From: Prochlorococcus sp. AG-686-P16
GTDB taxonomy: Bacteria; Cyanobacteriota; Cyanobacteriia; PCC-6307; Cyanobiaceae
Length of the DNA stretch: 10,597 nt
NCBI GenBank assembly: GCA_003208695.1
Contig: QCVY01000031.1
Location: 1-10,597, forward strand
Direction: 5' to 3'
The position numbers and the translations under genes are program-made. This document shows, piece by piece, positions 7,840 through 10,597 of this stretch (positions within the stretch are counted from its first letter, which is position 1; the number at the start of each line of letters is the position of its first letter). The notes under the pieces were generated by a model. It had not been told where the DNA came from. It worked only from the letters and a program-made list of their open reading frames with translations, and made no database searches.

Positions 7840-7896
7840 ATATATATTTAAAAAATTAATGAAATAACTATTCAATCCTCATTTTGCCTGCCAGAA

Positions 7897-7902
7897 TATA
7901 AA
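7897..7902 (+). promoter_or_regulatory. Candidate -10 box for the tmRNA transcript
   Basis: TATAAA stands just before the acceptor piece of the tmRNA, at the distance expected for a start near 7908-7912. No convincing -35 element is visible upstream, so this is a weak prediction based on position and sequence only. Confidence 0.3.
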
Positions 7903-7904
7903 TG

Positions 7905-7967
7905 TCCAATTGGACTAGGTGATCTCAACCGATGTTTCGGACAGCGGTTCGATTCCGCTCAACTCCA
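7905..7967 (+). ncRNA. ssrA: tmRNA acceptor piece (3' half of the tRNA-like domain, permuted gene)
   Basis: This is the upstream part of a circularly permuted tmRNA gene. The T stem AGCGG (7943-7947) and CCGCT (7955-7959) closes a 7-base T loop TTCGATT. CAACTCC (7960-7966) is the 3' strand of the acceptor stem and A7967 is the discriminator base. CCA is not encoded in addition and must be added after processing. The strand pairs over seven positions with GGGGTTG at 7977-7983, giving a G3.U70 wobble (bases 7979 and 7964), the identity element read by alanyl-tRNA synthetase. The 5' end of this piece is uncertain; a 12-base palindrome GTCCAATTGGAC lies at 7904-7915. Two-piece tmRNA is established for Prochlorococcus and marine Synechococcus. 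Confidence 0.9.
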
Positions 7968-8048
7968 TTTTCTTTTGGGGTTGTAATGGTTTCGACGGGG
8001 CGTAAGGAAGATGACTGAAGCCTGCTCGGTTAGAGCAAAAACACAAAC

Positions 8049-8099
8049 GCTAACAAAATCGTTAGTTTCTCTCGTCAAACAGCACCAGTTGCTGCTTGA
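8049..8099 (+). other. tmRNA proteolysis-tag reading frame
   Basis: Sixteen sense codons from GCT to GCT, then TGA, give ANKIVSFSRQTAPVAA. The start ANKIVSF resembles the cyanobacterial tag start ANNIVSF, and the end is the hydrophobic Ala-Ala needed for recognition by proteases. No start codon is used, because the ribosome switches from the stalled mRNA onto this frame. Confidence 0.93.
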
Positions 8100-8147
8100 T
8101 CTCAAAGGAGATGGGGTGATATCAGCCTTATCAACCAAATGATCCAA

Positions 8148-8173
8148 GGAGCCTGGAAGGGCTCCACCATTTT
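8148..8173 (+). terminator. Hairpin and short T run at the 3' end of the tmRNA coding piece
   Basis: GGAGCC (8148-8153) pairs with GGCTCC (8160-8165) around a 6-base loop, followed by ACCA and TTTT. The U-run is short and is offset by four bases, so this may be a structural 3' hairpin of the RNA and not, or not only, an intrinsic terminator. Confidence 0.45.
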
Positions 8174-8325
8174 AAACTGATCAAAATATAGTATTAGATA
8201 ATTTGTTAATTTGTAAAATTTACTTCAAGAGAATGTATTAGAAATTATTTTTTGAATTTTATGAGTATAAATACTGAGAAGATTAGAAAAAAATTATTTT
8301 AACGTATTAAAAATTCTTACTTACA
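8174..8325. other. AT-rich intergenic stretch
   Basis: About 150 bases between the tmRNA and a small ORF carry no coding frame that I trust. A short inverted repeat AGTAT-AA-ATACT lies at 8264-8275. Only a 13-codon open frame (8261 onward) is present, which I do not call. Confidence 0.5.
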
Positions 8326-8460
8326 ATGAGTACAAAAAATAACATCAATGACTTATTAATAAACCTTAAACCTAAAGTTTTAAGATTTACAGGCTCAAAC
8401 TTCCCAACAGAACTTTGGAGCAATAATCAGATAAAAAAAAATAAAAAAATATCTGCATAA
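8326..8460 (+). CDS. Small hypothetical protein, 44 residues
   Basis: An ATG-started frame of 44 codons encodes MSTKNNINDLLINLKPKVLR, then FTGSNFPTELWSNN, then a lysine-rich end with ISA. The middle part, with Trp, Pro and Gly in a plausible order, looks more protein-like than random AT-rich sequence. The peptide is basic, has no signal peptide or membrane helix, and matches nothing I recognise. No strong ribosome binding site is seen. It lies alone between the tmRNA and the convergent aldo/keto reductase, 18 bases from the latter's stop. It could be a real small cyanobacterial gene, a degraded fragment, or chance. Confidence 0.45.
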   Translation: MSTKNNINDLLINLKPKVLRFTGSNFPTELWSNNQIKKNKKISA

Positions 8461-8478
8461 AAATTAATTAAATCCCTA

Positions 8479-9441
8479 TTAGAAACTTGAAAAAGGATTA
8501 CTTGGCATTTTTTTCAGACACTTTTTAGAGGCTTGTTGAAGCTTTTCAAATTCTTCCTTATTTAGGTTCCATTTAAAAACGTTGGATATATCAATAACTT
8601 GAGACTTTTTCCTCATTCCTACAAGTGGTATAGCCCCCTGATAACAGCACCAATTAATGGCCACTTGAGCTTGTGACACTGATCTTGAGATAGCAATCTT
8701 TTTAAGACATATCCTTAATTCAGTAGTTGATTTTTTATAGTTTCTAAAAATAAAATTTCGTAAAAAAGAATTTTGCTTGTCTTCATCTTTTTCAGGATCT
8801 ATACAAAGTATTCCAAAAGATAAAGGACTATAAGCTAAAAAATCAATACCATTATCTTGACAGATTCTTTTTACGCTAGTCTGTTTGCGGAAATCTGGAG
8901 ATAATAAAGAAAACTGGATTTGAACACTTTTAATTTTCTTATCTCTTTTTGATAAAAATTGAATAATTTTATTTAATCTTTGGGGCCCAATATTTGATAA
9001 TCCAATTTTAAAATTAAAACCTTGATCAATTAAATCGCAAAGATTATTTAATAATTGTAATTCTTGCCAAGGATTGTATTTTGCAGTTGACCAATGTAAT
9101 TGGACTATATCTAATTTATTATTTAATCTTTCTAAACTTTTGAGAAAGGGTTTTGTGAAGCCTTTATTACCAACTCTCCATGGATAAGGAGCAAGCTTTG
9201 TTGCTATTTGAATTCTTTTTTTTTGAAAAGAAGAAGTTTCTAGTAAAAATTTACCTAAAAGTTCTTCACTTCTACCATTAAGTTTTCCAGTTCCATAAGA
9301 ATCTGCACTATCAATTAAGTTAAATCCTCTTTTTAAAGCTTCCTTATAAGTCTCACGTAAATCATCATCATTACTAGTTTTATAATCCCAAAAAATTTGA
9401 TTTCCCCAAGACCATGTTCCTAATCCAATTCTTTTTTTCAC
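8479..9441 (-). CDS. Aldo/keto reductase family oxidoreductase
   Basis: This 320-residue NAD(P)H-dependent oxidoreductase has a (beta/alpha)8 fold. The catalytic tetrad is complete: Asp44 and Tyr49 (in LIDSADSYG), Lys82 (in ATKLAP) and His116 (in VQLHW). The strand with KIGLSNIG, the FLAYSPLSFGIL segment and the C-terminal cofactor-phosphate region PLVGMRKKSQVIDI also fit the family. Length is normal. The start is GTG, fixed because an in-frame TAA immediately precedes it (9442-9444). Members reduce varied carbonyl substrates, and nothing here identifies the substrate. The gene is divergent from the ParA-like gene across a 151-base spacer and convergent with the 44-codon ORF. Confidence 0.93.
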   Translation of the reverse strand: MKKRIGLGTWSWGNQIFWDYKTSNDDDLRETYKEALKRGFNLIDSADSYGTGKLNGRSEELLGKFLLETSSFQKKRIQIATKLAPYPWRVGNKGFTKPFLKSLERLNNKLDIVQLHWSTAKYNPWQELQLLNNLCDLIDQGFNFKIGLSNIGPQRLNKIIQFLSKRDKKIKSVQIQFSLLSPDFRKQTSVKRICQDNGIDFLAYSPLSFGILCIDPEKDEDKQNSFLRNFIFRNYKKSTTELRICLKKIAISRSVSQAQVAINWCCYQGAIPLVGMRKKSQVIDISNVFKWNLNKEEFEKLQQASKKCLKKMPSNPFSSF

Positions 9442-9592
9442 TTACTGTTTTTTAAATTTAATTTTTAGATTACTTAAAACTATATATTCTACAAAAGATT
9501 ATTTAGCAAATATAAGTTTTAAAACTTTTCAAATAATTACCTATTGACATTAAGAAATTATTCTCCAAAGTAAGGAAAATATTAGTAAAAAA
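9442..9592. promoter_or_regulatory. Divergent intergenic region with a 14-base palindrome
   Basis: The spacer between the aldo/keto reductase (-) and the ParA-like gene (+) holds a perfect palindrome AAGTTTT/AAAACTT at 9514-9527. It also holds a consensus-like -35 hexamer TTGACA at 9544-9549, but no well-spaced -10 box follows it. An operator role for the palindrome is possible, although in DNA this AT-rich it may be chance. Confidence 0.3.
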
Positions 9593-10264
9593 TTGTTTAT
9601 TACTGTTTGTGGGCAAAAAGGAGGTGTTGCTAAAACTTGTACAAGTATTCACCTTGCAAGTGTATGGCATTCTGAAGGCAAAAAAGTATGTATAGTTGAT
9701 GCTGACAAAAATAGATCAGCATTAGCCTACGCATCCAGAGGAAACCTCCCATTTCCTGTTTTTCCAGTTAGTTCTGCCGCAAAAGCCTCCAGATCTTCCG
9801 AAATTGTTATTACTGATGGGCAAGCAAGCAGTGATACAGAAGAACTTAAACATCTTGCATACGGATCAGATTTAGTAATTCTACCCACAACCGCAAAAGC
9901 AAGGTCTGTTGAATTAACTGTTGAATTAGCCAGCTTATTAAATACACTAAAAGTTAACCATGCAGTCGTAATAGTAAAAGTAGATTTTAGACAACAAAAA
10001 GCAGCTCAACAAGCTAAGGCAGCCTTAAAAAAATTCGGTCTACACGTTTTTGATACATTTATTCCTTTACTTTCAGCCTTTGATAAAGCAGAAGCTTCTG
10101 GAAACGCAGTATTTGAAGCAGTAGACGATTTAGGAAGATCAGATCCTCGTCGAATGACGGGCTGGTCTTCCTATTGTTCCATTGCATCTCAAATTCCATG
10201 CCTGATTTCGAAGCGCTCATCCGACACCAACAACTTAAACAACCAACAACTAATCAGCGCCTAA
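9593..10264 (+). CDS. Small orphan ParA-type (Walker-type) ATPase
   Basis: This 223-residue protein lacks the N-terminal helix-turn-helix of large plasmid ParA proteins, so it resembles the short ParF/MinD-like ATPases. The deviant Walker A KGGVAKT occupies 9-15, with signature Lys9 and Lys14. Walker A' DAD is at 36-38 (IVDADKNRSALAYASRG), and Walker B/switch ITDGQAS is around Asp75. Such ATPases dimerise on ATP, bind DNA non-specifically and position DNA or protein cargo. No parB or classical parS (TGTTTCACGTGAAACA) is visible. The start is TTG at 9593, which gives the natural MFITVCGQKGG N-terminus; an upstream AAGG is about 17 bases away, too far to be a good ribosome site. The last 22 codons overlap the membrane-protein gene in another frame. 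Its cargo (plasmid-like DNA, a carboxysome or another complex) is unknown. Confidence 0.88.
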   Translation: MFITVCGQKGGVAKTCTSIHLASVWHSEGKKVCIVDADKNRSALAYASRGNLPFPVFPVSSAAKASRSSEIVITDGQASSDTEELKHLAYGSDLVILPTTAKARSVELTVELASLLNTLKVNHAVVIVKVDFRQQKAAQQAKAALKKFGLHVFDTFIPLLSAFDKAEASGNAVFEAVDDLGRSDPRRMTGWSSYCSIASQIPCLISKRSSDTNNLNNQQLISA

Positions 10265-10440
10265 AAGTAGTTGATTCTCCTGATTTTGAAATAGAAAATG
10301 GAGAAGACTCACAAATCGTTCAACCCAAGATATTTAATTATTTTATTGGAAGTTTTATTGGTTCTGTAATAGGAACTATGTCAATCCTTTTTCTTTATAT
10401 AAACGAATATTTACCAATTGAACTATTTAAAATTAAGTAG
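10198..10440 (+). CDS. Small single-helix membrane protein overlapping the ParA-type gene
   Basis: An 80-residue frame starts at ATG 10198 (MPDFEALIRHQQLKQ). An upstream ATG at 10174 is also in frame, but its peptide MFHCISNS looks like a shadow of the ParA frame. The N-terminal 40 residues are polar and charged. Residues about 44-68 form a membrane helix with repeated Gly spacing (FIGSFIGSVIG), followed by a short lysine-ending tail. The gene overlaps the ParA-type gene by 67 bases in a different frame, with no Shine-Dalgarno, so translational coupling is likely. I recognise no family. A membrane anchor or partner for the ATPase is a guess based on position alone. Confidence 0.65.
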   Translation: MPDFEALIRHQQLKQPTTNQRLKVVDSPDFEIENGEDSQIVQPKIFNYFIGSFIGSVIGTMSILFLYINEYLPIELFKIK

Positions 10441-10509
10441 TGTACTCGCTATTGGTTTCCACGGACCTTCAAATCCATTGGTATCAATAGGTTTATGCCT
10501 TAAAAATTG

Positions 10510-10590
10510 GTGTTATACTAGTGTTATAAAGCAATTTCAATACTATCAAACCTACTGGTATCACTTAACTAGTGTTATAAAAGTGCTATA
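10510..10590. repeat. Two pairs of GTGTTATA-type octamer repeats
   Basis: Octamers GTGTTATA stand at 10510-10517, 10521-10528 and 10572-10579, and a one-base variant GTGCTATA at 10583-10590. Within each pair the spacing is 11 bases start to start, and the pairs are 62 bases apart. A longer 14-base identity, ACTAGTGTTATAAA, recurs at 10517-10530 and 10568-10581. They lie downstream of the ParA/membrane-protein pair and probably upstream of a gene beyond the window. Each copy also reads as an extended -10 box (TGnTATAnn). Confidence 0.75.
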
Positions 10591-10597
10591 AGAGATT

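Larger units (their letters stand above)
7977..8173 (+). ncRNA. ssrA: tmRNA coding piece (tag template), permuted gene
   Basis: This piece rescues stalled ribosomes together with the acceptor piece. It begins with the acceptor 5' strand GGGGTTG and the conserved tmRNA 5' signature GTAATGGTTTCGACGGGG, with the D-loop-like segment but no normal anticodon arm. The tag frame starts at a GCT resume codon at 8049 and ends at TGA 8097-8099, coding ANKIVSFSRQTAPVAA. Its Ala-Ala end is a degradation signal for ClpXP-type proteases. Only 10 bases (7967-7976) separate the two acceptor strands, so the precursor can fold as a hairpin whose loop is excised. The 3' end is set approximately, after the hairpin at 8148-8165 and the TTTT at 8170-8173. 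The minus-strand frame over this region is not a gene. Confidence 0.95.

Noticed and set aside
7840..7875. Twelve-codon N-terminal extension of the RNA methyltransferase from a TTG
   Set aside because: The ATG at 7839 gives the family's usual N-terminus, and the extension is AT-rich spacer sequence.
7959..8147. 62-codon minus-strand open frame
   Set aside because: It lies wholly over the tmRNA pieces; its composition reflects the RNA and not a protein.
8148..8169. tRNA-like end (GGCTCCACCA) after the tmRNA coding piece
   Set aside because: No T arm or cloverleaf precedes it. The stem is a simple 6-pair hairpin, so it is not a separate tRNA.
9544..9549. TTGACA as the -35 box of the ParA-type gene
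   Set aside because: No acceptable -10 hexamer occurs 15-19 bases downstream, so no full promoter can be claimed.
10174..10197. Earlier ATG for the overlapping membrane-protein gene
   Set aside because: The added peptide MFHCISNS looks like an out-of-frame reading of the ATPase. The ATG at 10198 gives a more natural N-terminus and a smaller overlap.

Overview
The window looks like chromosomal DNA of a high-light Prochlorococcus or a very close relative. It is strongly AT-rich with compact gene spacing. It carries a two-piece (permuted) tmRNA gene whose tag reads ANKIVSFSRQTAPVAA, a cyanobacterial-type Smc, and several small cyanobacterial hypothetical genes. I assign the organism from recalled family knowledge, not from a database search.

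Layout. The left edge (2-346, +) holds the 3' end of a gene resembling the lipid-A-disaccharide synthase-related glycosyltransferases. It converges, 11 bases away, on a minus-strand block read from right to left: a 45-residue membrane peptide (5674-5537), a small protein related to the LigD 3'-phosphoesterase domain (5449-5087), the full-length chromosome condensation ATPase Smc (about 5010-1420, non-ATG start), and a double PRC-barrel protein with a very acidic tail (1374-358). The short gaps between the last three genes would allow co-transcription. A plus-strand pair follows, an ElaB/YqjD-like (DUF883) membrane-anchored protein and a YqjE-like holin-superfamily membrane protein (5865-6713), abutting stop to start. 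The pair ends one base short of a convergent THUMP/UPF0020 RNA methyltransferase (6715-7839, -).

The two-piece tmRNA (about 7905-8173, +) lies divergent to the methyltransferase. The acceptor piece comes first, then a 10-base spacer, then the tag-coding piece. A 44-codon small ORF (8326-8460, +) and an aldo/keto reductase (9441-8479, -, GTG start) follow. The right end holds a small orphan ParA-type ATPase with a TTG start. A one-helix membrane protein gene overlaps its 3' end by 67 bases. The last 90 bases contain two pairs of GTGTTATA-type octamers set one helical turn apart.

Functionally the window is mostly housekeeping: chromosome organisation (Smc, ParA-like), possible DNA-end repair (LigD-PE-like), translation quality control and rRNA modification (tmRNA, RNA methylase), and envelope-associated proteins. 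No insertion sequence, CRISPR array or prophage was seen. The least explained parts are the right-hand repeat cluster with its ParA/membrane-protein overlap, the long hairpin at 5493-5524, and the two short ORFs.
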